64,000 nt of DNA from Polaromonas sp. GTDB lineage: Bacteria > Pseudomonadota > Gammaproteobacteria > Burkholderiales > Burkholderiaceae_C. Under the pieces are notes generated by a model. That model made no database searches. It saw only the letters and a list, made by a program, of their open reading frames with translations, and had not been told where the DNA came from. Each line of letters begins with the position of its first letter. Within the stretch, counting starts at the first letter, position 1. The DNA lies in contig JAURWY010000006.1 of the NCBI GenBank assembly GCA_030654695.1, forward strand, positions 62,001-126,000. Direction: 5' to 3'. A program made the position numbers and the translations under genes. Shown piece by piece: positions 26,437 through 35,265 of this stretch.

Positions 26437-27603
26437 TTGAAAATCACCGAAATCCGCGAGTCCACACGCCCGATAAAGTCGAACATCCGCAACGCTTATA
26501 TTGATTTTTCGAAGATGACCTTGAGTCTGGTGGCTGTGGTCACCGACGTGATGCGGGACGGCAAACCGGTCATCGGTTACGGCTTCAATTCAAACGGTCG
26601 CTACGGGCAGGGCGCTTTGATGCGCGAGCGTTTTATTCCGCGCGTGCTCGACGCTGATCCGGCCAGTTTGCTTGACGACACAGAAGACAACATCGACCCT
26701 CACAAGGTTTGGGCGACCTTGATGAACAACGAAAAACCGGGCGGCCACGGCGAGCGCTCGGTGGCGGTCGGCACCATCGACATGGCGGTGTGGGACGCTG
26801 TGGCCAAGATCGCCAACAAGCCGCTGTACCAACTGCTGGCCGAGCGTTATGGCAACGGCACGGCCAACCGGCAGGTGTTTGTCTATGCCGCGGGCGGCTA
26901 CTACTGGCCCGGCAAAGGGCTGGAAGGCTTGACCGGGGAAATGCAGAGTTACCTAGACCGCGGTTATTCGGTGGTCAAGATGAAGATTGGTGGTGCGCCA
27001 CTCGCTGAAGACTGCCAGCGCATCGAAGCCGTGCTCAAGCTGCTCGGCCCCGGGCAACGCTTGGCCGTGGACGCCAATGGCCGCTTTGATTTGCCCACGG
27101 CGGTGGCTTATGCCAAGGCCATGGCCGGCTACAACTTGTTTTGGTACGAGGAAGCCGGCGACCCACTCGACTACGCTTTGCAGGCTGAGCTGGCACCGCA
27201 TTACGCGCCCGCCATGGCCACTGGTGAGAATCTTTTCTCGATGCAAGACGCCCGCAATTTGATCCGCTACGGCGGCATGCGACCCGACCGCGATTGGCTG
27301 CAGTTTGACTGCGCGTTGAGCTACGGTTTGGTCGAGTACTTGCGCACGTTGGACATGCTGCGTGAGCACGGCTGGTCGGCCAGCCGCTGCATTCCCCATG
27401 GTGGGCATCAGATGTCGCTGGCCATTGCGGCTGGTCTGGGTTTGGGCGGCAATGAAAGTTACCCCGATTTGTTCCAACCTTATGGCGGTTTTCCGGATGG
27501 CGTGAAAGTGGAAAACAGTCTGGTGACGCTGCCGGCGCTGGTCGGTATTGGGTTTGAAGGCAAGGCCGACTTGTACGCCGAAATGACGCTGCTGGCCAGT
27601 TAA
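26437..27603 (+). CDS. tarD: D-tartrate dehydratase, enolase superfamily
   Basis: Expected to dehydrate D-tartrate to oxaloacetate. The 388 residues have the enolase-superfamily layout: N-terminal capping domain and a barrel with the basic KxK motif in VVKMKIGG, metal ligands in VDANGRFD (Asp), WYEEAGDP (Glu) and ATGENLFS (Glu), and the acid/base histidine region CIPHGGHQMSLA. The start (MKITEIRESTRPIKSNIRN) and the length closely recall the Bradyrhizobium D-tartrate dehydratase. The start codon is TTG. A short hairpin (GCTGCC 26386-26391 / GGCAGC 26401-26406) lies in its leader. The glycerate kinase gene follows after 16 bases. Confidence 0.8.
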   Translation: MKITEIRESTRPIKSNIRNAYIDFSKMTLSLVAVVTDVMRDGKPVIGYGFNSNGRYGQGALMRERFIPRVLDADPASLLDDTEDNIDPHKVWATLMNNEKPGGHGERSVAVGTIDMAVWDAVAKIANKPLYQLLAERYGNGTANRQVFVYAAGGYYWPGKGLEGLTGEMQSYLDRGYSVVKMKIGGAPLAEDCQRIEAVLKLLGPGQRLAVDANGRFDLPTAVAYAKAMAGYNLFWYEEAGDPLDYALQAELAPHYAPAMATGENLFSMQDARNLIRYGGMRPDRDWLQFDCALSYGLVEYLRTLDMLREHGWSASRCIPHGGHQMSLAIAAGLGLGGNESYPDLFQPYGGFPDGVKVENSLVTLPALVGIGFEGKADLYAEMTLLAS

Positions 27604-27619
27604 CGGTCGGCTGCAACAC

Positions 27620-28975
27620 ATGTCTTCACACATCACCCGTGCAGCCCTGTCGCCGCAAGACCAGCCGCGAGAATTTTTGTTGAGTCTTTACCAAGCTGCC
27701 GTGTTGCGCGCCTTGCCGCTGCACAACACGGCGGCTTTTTTGCCGTCACCGCCCAGCCCTGAAAGTGGCGGCCGCACCATCGTGATTGGCGCTGGCAAGG
27801 CGGGCGGTTCCATGGCGCAGGCGGTTGAAGCGCTCTGGCCCGCCGACGCACCCTTGGAAGGGTTGGTGGTCACGCGCTATCAGCACATTCCACCGCGCCC
27901 TGTGGGGCTGAAGTCGCGCATCGAGATCGTCGAAGCTGCGCACCCGGTGCCGGATGCTGCCGGGCTGGCCGCGGCCGAACGCATCTTGGCCATGGTGCAA
28001 GGCTTGACTGAAAACGATCTGGTGTTGTGCTTGATTTCAGGCGGTGGTTCTGCGCTGTTGACGTTGCCGGCAGAAGGCCTGAATCTGGAAGACAAGCAGC
28101 GCATCAACAAAGAGTTGCTGAACAGCGGCGCCAATATCAGTGAGATGAATTGCCTGCGCAAACACCTGTCGCGCATCAAGGGTGGTCGGTTGGCAGCAGC
28201 TTGCGCACCGGCGCGGGTGGTCACCTTGACCATCAGTGACGTGCCCGGCGACGACCCGTCCATCATCGCCAGCGGGCCGACCGTGCCAGACGCCACGACC
28301 TGCGCGGACGCGTTGGCGATCTTGCAGCGCTACGTCATTGAAGTGCCAGCCGCGCTGCGTGCCGATCTTGAAAGCGGTGCGCTCGAAACCCCGAAGCCCG
28401 GCGATGCTGTTTTCAAGGGTCATGAAGTTCATCTGATCGCGACGCCGCAGCAAAGCTTGGAAGCCGCCGCCGAGGTGGCACGCGCGGCCGGCTTGAAGGC
28501 CTACATCCTGAGTGACGAGATAGAAGGCGAGTCCCGCGAAGTTGGCAAGGTGCATGCGGCATTGGCGCGCGCCGTGAACCAAAAAGGCCAACCGTTTGAA
28601 GCACCCTGCGTGATTTTGAGCGGTGGTGAAACCACCGTGACGGTACGTCCGCAGACGGCGGGTGACGATCAGAAAAAACGCGGGCGGGGTGGTCGGGCAG
28701 GCGAATTTTGCATGGGGCTGGCGCTCGGATTGCAGGGCCAGTCAGGCATTCACGCATTGGCAGCAGACACGGACGGCATTGACGGCCTCGAAGACAACGC
28801 CGGTGCCTTCGTCGCGCCAGACACGCTGGCCCGTGCCCAAGCCGCCAGCATGAAAATCGACCGCTACCTAGACCGCAATGATGCCTACGGTTATTTTGAG
28901 CCGTTGGGGGACCTGGTCATCACCGGGCCGACACACACCAACGTGAATGATTTCAGGGCGATTTTGATTTTGTAG
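27620..28975 (+). CDS. ttuD: Glycerate 2-kinase / TtuD-type protein (MOFRL family)
   Basis: Phosphorylates D-glycerate to 2-phosphoglycerate; older annotations call it hydroxypyruvate reductase TtuD. The 451 residues contain VIGAGKAGGSMAQAVE, EAAHPVPDAAG, LCLISGGGSALLTLP, the SGANISEMNCLRKHLSRIKGG motif (trimmed), TLTISDVPGDDPSIIASGPT, and the C-terminal MOFRL part with ILSGGETTVTV, GRGGRAGEFCMGLAL and ADTDGIDG. It forms an operon with the tartrate dehydratase and is followed by a strong terminator. Confidence 0.9.
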   Translation: MSSHITRAALSPQDQPREFLLSLYQAAVLRALPLHNTAAFLPSPPSPESGGRTIVIGAGKAGGSMAQAVEALWPADAPLEGLVVTRYQHIPPRPVGLKSRIEIVEAAHPVPDAAGLAAAERILAMVQGLTENDLVLCLISGGGSALLTLPAEGLNLEDKQRINKELLNSGANISEMNCLRKHLSRIKGGRLAAACAPARVVTLTISDVPGDDPSIIASGPTVPDATTCADALAILQRYVIEVPAALRADLESGALETPKPGDAVFKGHEVHLIATPQQSLEAAAEVARAAGLKAYILSDEIEGESREVGKVHAALARAVNQKGQPFEAPCVILSGGETTVTVRPQTAGDDQKKRGRGGRAGEFCMGLALGLQGQSGIHALAADTDGIDGLEDNAGAFVAPDTLARAQAASMKIDRYLDRNDAYGYFEPLGDLVITGPTHTNVNDFRAILIL

Positions 28976-29016
28976 GCGCCGGCATCTGACACAGGCAGCA
29001 CTTGTGCATGCCCATG

Positions 29017-29053
29017 AAAAAGGCGGTCGGAGCGAAAGCTCCGACCGCCTTTT
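29017..29053. terminator. Bidirectional rho-independent terminator
   Basis: A perfect 12-base-pair stem GGCGGTCGGAGC (29022-29033) / GCTCCGACCGCC (29038-29049) with a GAAA tetraloop, flanked by an A run (29017-29021) and a T run (29050-29053). It sits between the convergent glycerate kinase and Tsx-like genes and can serve both. Confidence 0.95.
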
Positions 29054-29073
29054 GTCAGGTCTTTGAAGATCGA

Positions 29074-29898
29074 TTACAGCTTGTAGGACACCATCACCAG
29101 CGGTGTGGTGGCTTTGCACTTGTCGCCATTTGCAGCGAGGCTGCTGTCGCAACCAAATTTGTTGTTCCAGTATTCAACGCCGACGCCTGCGCTCAGACCG
29201 CTTTTAGGGCCCATCACGTCAAACATGAAGGTGGCGCGAATCAGGGTTTCCGTGGCCGTTTCAGCTCCGAAACCGTCTTTTCCTTTGGGGCCGACGATGC
29301 TGGCGAAACCGCCGAAAGTGCCGATACCGCCGACGGGGATCGCCCAAGCCGAGTTCAGCGCTGGCGCAACATCAAACGAAACAGACTTGCCGACGACACC
29401 GTTGTTGTTAGATTCTTTGTAAGCTGCAACGCCGATGTCCCAGAAGCCAGCGCTGACGGGCATGGCGGCCGACATACCCAGATGCAACTTGCGCGGCGCA
29501 GGCGCAAAGTAAGTATTTTTGGCACCAGCGTCGACGCGAGCCGTTAGATTCAGATCTTTGGCAAAGCCGTAGCCGGTTTTGTTGCCCGTCATGGCGTTCA
29601 AGGAAAAGTTCCGCTGGTAAAAGCCGTACCACTCTTGGGCACCTTGAGCATTTCCATTGGCTGGGTCTGCACTGTTCGATTTGAGCAAGTCAATGTTGAA
29701 CAGGTTGGTGCCAAGCTTGTCACCACTCACGTGGGTGAAAGTCATGATGTTTTTCGCCACTTTGTCCGAAACACCCGGTTCAGACTGGTGCGGCGCGTAG
29801 GTGTAGGTGATGGAGTTGCTGCTCCAGTCGGCGGCGAAAACGCTTGTGCTGGCAAGCAAGACGGCGGCAATGGCGGTGAAACGAGACACGGTTTTCAT
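29074..29898 (-). CDS. Tsx-like nucleoside channel, outer membrane protein
   Basis: A 274-residue outer membrane beta-barrel. The signal peptide ends near residue 22 (STSVFA-ADWSS). The sequence DWSSNSITYTYAP, KNIMTFTHVSGDKLGTNLFN, IDLLKSNSADPANGNAQGAQ and RKLHLGMSAAMPV, followed by AAYKESNNNG, match the nucleoside-specific channel-forming Tsx family (PF03502 type). The C terminus VSYKL ends without the usual aromatic. AGGAT lies before the ATG. Placed in a purine-utilisation cluster, it probably lets nucleosides or bases across the outer membrane. Confidence 0.85.
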   Translation of the reverse strand: MKTVSRFTAIAAVLLASTSVFAADWSSNSITYTYAPHQSEPGVSDKVAKNIMTFTHVSGDKLGTNLFNIDLLKSNSADPANGNAQGAQEWYGFYQRNFSLNAMTGNKTGYGFAKDLNLTARVDAGAKNTYFAPAPRKLHLGMSAAMPVSAGFWDIGVAAYKESNNNGVVGKSVSFDVAPALNSAWAIPVGGIGTFGGFASIVGPKGKDGFGAETATETLIRATFMFDVMGPKSGLSAGVGVEYWNNKFGCDSSLAANGDKCKATTPLVMVSYKL

Positions 29899-29985
29899 GA
29901 TGGATCCTGTTGTTGTGCGTGAATGTCGAAGCAGCGGGCGCTGTTCGGAAATCTACTATGCATGAGTTGTGCCAGCTTGCGTTGG

Positions 29986-30016
29986 TTCATAGCGGTTTTC
30001 AGGCATATATTGTCAA
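29986..30016 (-). promoter_or_regulatory. Putative promoter of the Tsx-like gene
   Basis: On the minus strand TTGACA (plus 30011-30016) is a consensus -35. TATGAA (plus 29986-29991) follows after 19 bases, or CTATGA after 18, as -10. It lies in an AT-rich island between the divergent Tsx-like and Nramp-like genes. The spacing is at the long end. Confidence 0.45.
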
Positions 30017-30133
30017 TTTAACATCTATAACTTAATTTATATGCACTATCGCCGTTTTTTGGCGTGAGAGCTGCCATTTTTGCGATTTTTGGACTTCTGT
30101 TGATTCATATGCAGCCTTGCTAGACTGCCCATC

Positions 30134-31393
30134 ATGCCCAAACTGATACCGTCATTTTTGCGCCGAGTTGGCCCTGGCGTGGTCACGGGCGCGGCGGACG
30201 ACGACCCTTCCGGTATTGCCACCTACACCCAGGCTGGCGCGCAGTTTGGCACCGGGCTGATCTGGACGGTTTTTTTGTCGCTGCCGTTCATGATTGCAAT
30301 TCAGCTGGTGAGCGCCCGCATTGGCCGGGTCACCGGCAAGGGGCTGGCGGCTAATTTACGCGAGCACACGCCGCGCTCTTTTTTGCTGTTGGTGGTGGTC
30401 TTGCTGACGCTGGCTAACACCATCAATATTGCGGCTGACATTGCGGCGATGGGAGAGGCTTTGCAGTTGGTGCTGGGCGGTGATAGGCATTTTCATGCGG
30501 TGTTGTTTGGGTTGCTCACGGTGCTTCTGCAAATCTTTGTGCCTTACCGCCGGTTGGCGCCCATCCTCAAGTGGCTGACGCTGTTTCTCTTTGCTTACGT
30601 GATGGCCATCTTCACGGTGCAAGTGCCGTGGGTGCAGGTGCTGCACGATTTGGTGATTCCTCAACTGCAGTGGTCGTCGGCGTACTGGATGATGTTGGTG
30701 GCGTTGCTGGGCACAACCCTTTCGCCGTATTTGTTCTTCTGGCAAGCCTCGCAAGAAGTTGAAGAGCTGCGCCTCAAGGGTCAAGCTAGCAGCTGTGTGT
30801 CAGCGATTGGCCGGGACCTTCAGCGCGTGCGGCGCGACACCATCGCCGGCATGTGTTTTTCTAACTTAATCGCTTTTTTCATCATGGTGATGGCTGCCGT
30901 GGTGTTGTATGGCGCGGGTATTCGCGACATCACCTCAGCGTCGCAGGCGGCACTGGCCCTGAAGCCACTGGCCGGCGACTTCGCCTTCATGTTGTTTGCC
31001 GGCGGGGTGATTGGTACGGGCTTGCTGGCGGTGCCGGTGCTGGCGTCGTCGGCCGCCTATGCCGTGGCCGAAGCCTTTGGCTGGCCCGAGGGACTGCAGC
31101 GCCGCTGGTACGAAGCCAAGCGTTTTTACACCATCATTGCCGTGGCCACGCTGGTTGGCACCGGCTTGAGTTTCACGTCGATTGACCCGATGAAAGCACT
31201 TTATTGGAGCGCCATCATCAACGGCGTGGTGGCTGCACCGATCATGGTCGGCCTGATGCTGCTGGCGAGCAACAAGACCGTCATGGGTCCCTTCATCTCA
31301 GGCGTTAAAACGCGCTGGTTTGGCTGGCTAGGCGCAGGCATCATGAGCCTGGCCGTGCTGATGATGCTGTGGGACTTGTGGCCCGGCCGTTAG
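30134..31393 (+). CDS. Nramp-family-like transporter with altered metal-site motifs
   Basis: A polytopic membrane protein of 419 residues with about 11 helices. The beginning RRVGPGVVTGAADDDPSGIATYTQAGAQFG is Nramp-like (trimmed in places), but the canonical TM1 DPGN is replaced by DPSG and the TM6 region reads LLGTTLSPYLFFWQASQEVEE, without the MPH motif. Related proteins transport divalent cations, but such altered sites mark a branch whose substrate (Mn, Mg or other) is uncertain. Its stop overlaps that of xdhB by three or four bases on the opposite strand. No ribosome site is obvious. Confidence 0.8.
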   Translation: MPKLIPSFLRRVGPGVVTGAADDDPSGIATYTQAGAQFGTGLIWTVFLSLPFMIAIQLVSARIGRVTGKGLAANLREHTPRSFLLLVVVLLTLANTINIAADIAAMGEALQLVLGGDRHFHAVLFGLLTVLLQIFVPYRRLAPILKWLTLFLFAYVMAIFTVQVPWVQVLHDLVIPQLQWSSAYWMMLVALLGTTLSPYLFFWQASQEVEELRLKGQASSCVSAIGRDLQRVRRDTIAGMCFSNLIAFFIMVMAAVVLYGAGIRDITSASQAALALKPLAGDFAFMLFAGGVIGTGLLAVPVLASSAAYAVAEAFGWPEGLQRRWYEAKRFYTIIAVATLVGTGLSFTSIDPMKALYWSAIINGVVAAPIMVGLMLLASNKTVMGPFISGVKTRWFGWLGAGIMSLAVLMMLWDLWPGR

Positions 31394-33708
31394 TCTGACG
31401 CTTGAGTCAAGCTCAACGCCTGCAGCACGTTTTCAGCGGTGGCCGGTGCGCGCAGTTGCACTCGTTGGCGGGCCGGTGCGGTGCAACCCACCGCGTCTTT
31501 CAGTGCCTCATAGACACTGATTGCCAGCATGAAGGGCGGCTCGCCCACAGCCTTGCTGCCGAAGACGTTGTCCTCACGGTTGGCCTCTGGCCACAGCGCA
31601 ATCTTGAAGTGTTCTGGCACGTCGCCCGTAGCGGGTATTTTGTAGGTGCTGGGGGCGTGTGTGCTGAGCTGGCCCTTGTCGTTCCAGACCAGCTGCTCGG
31701 TGGTCAGCCAGCCCATGCCTTGGATGAAGCCACCTTCAATTTGCCCGATGTCAATCGCCGGGTTGATGCTGGTGCCCACGTCATGCAGGATGTCGACTTT
31801 GAGCACGCGGCTTTCGCCGGTCAGCGTGTCGATGGCAACTTCGGTGCAGGCCGCACCGTAGGCAAAGTAATAAAACGGCCGACCGGTCAGGGTTGTTTTG
31901 TCGTAATGGATTTTGGGCGTGCGGTAAAAGCCGTCGCTCCACAACTGAATGCGGTTGGCGTAGGCCAGTCGCACCACGTCTTTGAAGGGGCGCGTTAGTG
32001 TTGGGGAGATCACGTCGCCGGCCACAAAGCGCACGGCGCCAGCGCCGCAGCTGTCGAGTCCGGCGACAAACTGCGCTAAGTTGTTGCGCACGTTGCGGGC
32101 GGCGTATTGAGCGGCGCGGGCGTTGAGGTCGGTACCGGCTGAAGCCGCAGTGGCCGAGGCGTTCGGGATTTTACTGGTGTCACTGGCCGTGACCAGTACT
32201 TGTTCGAACAGCACACCGAGTTCGTCGGCGACGATTTGCCCCACTTTGGTGTTCAGGCCCTGACCCATTTCGGTGCCACCGTGGTTGGCCTGCACGCTGC
32301 CGTCGGTGTAGACGTGCACCAGCGCGCCGGCTTGGTTGAACAGCGTGGCCGTGAAGGAAATACCGAACTTCACGGGCGTCAACGCCAACCCGCGTTTGAT
32401 GACGCTGCTGCTGGCGTTCCATTCGGCGATGGCGTTGCGGCGCTGCCGGTAGTCGGCGGATGTTGCCAGGGTGTTGATCAGCGGCGCGAGGATGTTGTCT
32501 TCAACCTGCATGCCGTAGTGGGTTGTGTCGCGCAGGCCGGTACCGCTAGATGCCTCGTCGCTGTAGAGGTTGCGCAGCCGCACGTCGAGCGGGTCCAGAC
32601 CCAGATGCCGCGCGATGTCACCCAGAATATTCTCGATGACGATCATGCCCTGCGGCCCACCGAAGCCGCGAAATGCCGTGTGGCTTTGCGTGTTCGTTTT
32701 GCAGCGGTAAGAGCTGATGTCGACGTCTTCTAAAAAGTAGGCATTGTCGGCATGAAAAATGGCGCGGTCGGCGACCTGTCCGCTGAGGTCAGAGCAGAAG
32801 CCGCAGTTCGCCGCCATCATCAATTTCAAGCCGCAGAGTCTGCCGCTGTCGTCAAAGCCGGCCGTGTACTCGTAGGCAAACGGATGCCGTTTACCGGTGA
32901 CCAGAAAGTCATCGTCGCGGTCCATGCGCAGCTTGACGGGTTTGCCAAATTTGAGCGCGGCCAAGGCCGCCCAGACGGCCATGTGGCCGCTTTGTGTTTC
33001 TTTGCCGCCGAAGCCGCCGCCCATGCGCCGGCATTCGACGCGCACCGCGTTGTTGTCAATACCGAGCGCGTGCGAGACCCAGTGCTGAGCCTCGCCAGGG
33101 TGCTGCGTACTCGAGTACACCAACCACTGGTTTTGCTCTTGCGGCAGCACGTAGGCGATCTGGCCCTCTAGGTAGAAATGCTCTTGCCCGCCGACTTCCA
33201 GCGCGCCGCTCAAAGTGTGTGGCGCGCGCGCCAAGGCCGCGTCAGCCGCACCGCGCCTGACCACCACAGGTGGAAGTACGAAATTTTTTGCGGCCAGTGC
33301 TTCTTGCACCGTCAGCACGGCGGGCAAGGCTTCAATGCTTAACACAACTTTGCGGGCTGCGTGCCGAGCCTGCATCACCGTTTTCGCCACCACGAGGCCG
33401 ATGACTTGGCCGACGTGCTCGACAAGGTCTACAGCAAAGACCGGTTCGTCATGCACAAAAGTGGCCAACAGCGGATCGCCCGGCACGTCGGCCGCCAGCA
33501 CCACTCCGCGCACGCCGGGCATGGCCAGCGCAGCCGTCGCATCAACGCCCAGCAATTTACCGTGCGCCACGGTTGACAAAATGGGTGCGGCAAACAGCGT
33601 GCCTTTGACTTCCGGAATGTCGTCGATGTAGTTCGCTGCACCGGCGACTTGCGCTCTGGCGCTTTCATGAAAATGCGATTGACCGGCGGCTGAAGTCGGT
33701 GCGGTCAT
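31390..33708 (-). CDS. xdhB: Xanthine dehydrogenase molybdopterin-binding large subunit XdhB
   Basis: Catalytic subunit that hydroxylates hypoxanthine to xanthine and xanthine to urate. The 772 residues have the a/b hammerhead N terminus (AQVAGAANYIDDIPEVKGTLFA, trimmed) and molybdopterin motifs: SSTQHPGEAQHWV, RMGGGFGGKETQ, AFRGFGGPQGM, NHGGTEMGQGLNTKV, and at the C terminus KAVGEPPFMLAISVYEAL, where the catalytic Glu lies in VGEPP. The chosen ATG at 33708 overlaps the xdhA stop as ATGA; the frame continues upstream without family sequence. It is paired with xdhA and needs XdhC. Confidence 0.97.
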   Translation of the reverse strand: MTAPTSAAGQSHFHESARAQVAGAANYIDDIPEVKGTLFAAPILSTVAHGKLLGVDATAALAMPGVRGVVLAADVPGDPLLATFVHDEPVFAVDLVEHVGQVIGLVVAKTVMQARHAARKVVLSIEALPAVLTVQEALAAKNFVLPPVVVRRGAADAALARAPHTLSGALEVGGQEHFYLEGQIAYVLPQEQNQWLVYSSTQHPGEAQHWVSHALGIDNNAVRVECRRMGGGFGGKETQSGHMAVWAALAALKFGKPVKLRMDRDDDFLVTGKRHPFAYEYTAGFDDSGRLCGLKLMMAANCGFCSDLSGQVADRAIFHADNAYFLEDVDISSYRCKTNTQSHTAFRGFGGPQGMIVIENILGDIARHLGLDPLDVRLRNLYSDEASSGTGLRDTTHYGMQVEDNILAPLINTLATSADYRQRRNAIAEWNASSSVIKRGLALTPVKFGISFTATLFNQAGALVHVYTDGSVQANHGGTEMGQGLNTKVGQIVADELGVLFEQVLVTASDTSKIPNASATAASAGTDLNARAAQYAARNVRNNLAQFVAGLDSCGAGAVRFVAGDVISPTLTRPFKDVVRLAYANRIQLWSDGFYRTPKIHYDKTTLTGRPFYYFAYGAACTEVAIDTLTGESRVLKVDILHDVGTSINPAIDIGQIEGGFIQGMGWLTTEQLVWNDKGQLSTHAPSTYKIPATGDVPEHFKIALWPEANREDNVFGSKAVGEPPFMLAISVYEALKDAVGCTAPARQRVQLRAPATAENVLQALSLTQASD

Positions 33709-35192
33709 GACAGTGCCTCCAACTTGAACGCCTCGAGGTTGATGTGCTGCTCGCCTTGGCTTTCCAGCCAGAAGCGTTGCAACAAATTGCCCAGCACTTG
33801 CCTGCGATAGCTGGACGATGCACGCATGTCCGAAATCGGTTCGAACTCGGCGCGCAGGGTCAGCATGGCCGCTTGCACGCTGGCCTGCGACCACGGTTGG
33901 TCACGCAGCGCGGCTTCGGTTTGCCGGGCGCGCACCGGCGTGGCGGCAACACCTCCCGCGCCAATCGAGATGTCACTGACCATGCCAGCATCCAGCGTCA
34001 GATTCAACACCAGACAGACGGCCGAAATATCGTCGTCGTAGCGCTTGGAGATTTTGTAGGCGCGCAGCCAAGAAGTTTGAGACGAAGACGCTGGCAAAGG
34101 CACTTTGATGAACGCCACCACTTCATCGGCCGCCAGCAGGTTCTGGCGATACCCGGTGTAGAAGTCTTCCAGCGGCATCTCGCGTTCGCCGCGCACGCTG
34201 GCGAGCACGATGCGGCTTTTCAGGGCAATCAGCAGCGGCATCGAGTCGCCGATGGGGGAGCCATTGGCGACGTTGCCGCCCAACGTGCCCGAGTTGCGCA
34301 CCGGCAAACCGGCAAAGCGCGCGGCAAAGTTTTTGAGTTCTGGCCAACTTTGAAGCAAAGCGGTAAAGGCGTCTTGCAAAGTGGCGGCAGCGCCAATCAC
34401 CAAGTCGCTGCAGCGCTGTTCAATGCGCCGGAGTTCGGCCACGCGGCTGACATCGATCACGGCATCAAACTGCTTGTGCCTCTTGGTCACCCACAGTCCG
34501 ACATCGGTGCAGCCGGCCACCAGTTGGGCTTGGGGTTGCGCGGCGCGGGTAGCCAGCAACTCTGCCAGCGTGCCGGGCATTTGGTAGGCTTTGTAGGGAC
34601 TGTTGGCGCTAGGTGCTTGCGGCTGAATCTCGGCGAGTTGGCGAGTGATGGCTTGGTGGTCTAGCCGCACTGGCGGCAAGCTGGCCATCTGCTGCGCCGC
34701 GTCCAAAATCGGCCGGTAGCCGGTGCAGCGGCACAGGTTGCCAGAGAGCTCTGTTTGGGCGAGTTCGCGGGTGATCGCTTGACCCTTCACAACGTGGTTT
34801 TGGTACATGCCAAACAGACTCATGACAAAACCGGGCGTGCAAAAACCGCACTGCGAGGCATGGCACTGAACCATGGCTTCTTGCGCCGGGTGTTGGCTGG
34901 CTGCGTTCGTAGCGCTCAGGTCTTCTACTGTCCACAGTGCCAGCCCATGCACCGAATGGGCCATGCGAATGCAGCTGTTGACGGCCTTGAACGTCAGTTG
35001 GTCACCCTCGGCCTCGCCAAGTACCACCGTGCAGGCCCCGCAGTCGCCTTCGCCGCAGCCTTCTTTGGTGCCAGTGCAGGCCAAGTCTTCGCGTAAGACC
35101 TCCAGCAGCGTACGGGTGGGTGGTACATTGTTCAGCGAAACGACTTCGCCGCGCCTCAGGAATTGAATGGTTTGACTTTTGGGGGTGGGCAT
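33705..35192 (-). CDS. xdhA: Xanthine dehydrogenase small subunit XdhA (2Fe-2S and FAD)
   Basis: Electron-transfer subunit of XDH, 495 residues. The plant-type [2Fe-2S] cluster uses GCGEGDCGACTVV (C46, C51, C54) and C74. The second cluster uses CGFCTP (C115, C118) and CRCTG (C154, C156). The FAD domain from about 195 carries LVAGCTDVGLWVTKRH and RNSGTLGGNVANGSPIGD. The ATG at 35192 is chosen; an in-frame TTG 24 bases upstream would add eight atypical residues. The gene is divergent from a LysR gene 73 bases away, which probably regulates it. Confidence 0.96.
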   Translation of the reverse strand: MPTPKSQTIQFLRRGEVVSLNNVPPTRTLLEVLREDLACTGTKEGCGEGDCGACTVVLGEAEGDQLTFKAVNSCIRMAHSVHGLALWTVEDLSATNAASQHPAQEAMVQCHASQCGFCTPGFVMSLFGMYQNHVVKGQAITRELAQTELSGNLCRCTGYRPILDAAQQMASLPPVRLDHQAITRQLAEIQPQAPSANSPYKAYQMPGTLAELLATRAAQPQAQLVAGCTDVGLWVTKRHKQFDAVIDVSRVAELRRIEQRCSDLVIGAAATLQDAFTALLQSWPELKNFAARFAGLPVRNSGTLGGNVANGSPIGDSMPLLIALKSRIVLASVRGEREMPLEDFYTGYRQNLLAADEVVAFIKVPLPASSSQTSWLRAYKISKRYDDDISAVCLVLNLTLDAGMVSDISIGAGGVAATPVRARQTEAALRDQPWSQASVQAAMLTLRAEFEPISDMRASSSYRRQVLGNLLQRFWLESQGEQHINLEAFKLEALS

Positions 35193-35265
35193 ATGTGGGT
35201 CAGGGTAAACAATCAAGCAAACGTCGGCATACGGATCGGCATATCAACCGCATGTTTGAACAGGT

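Noticed and set aside
33709..33894. Extended N terminus for XdhB
   Set aside because: It reads through the end of xdhA in another frame; the ATGA overlap at 33705-33708 is the natural start.
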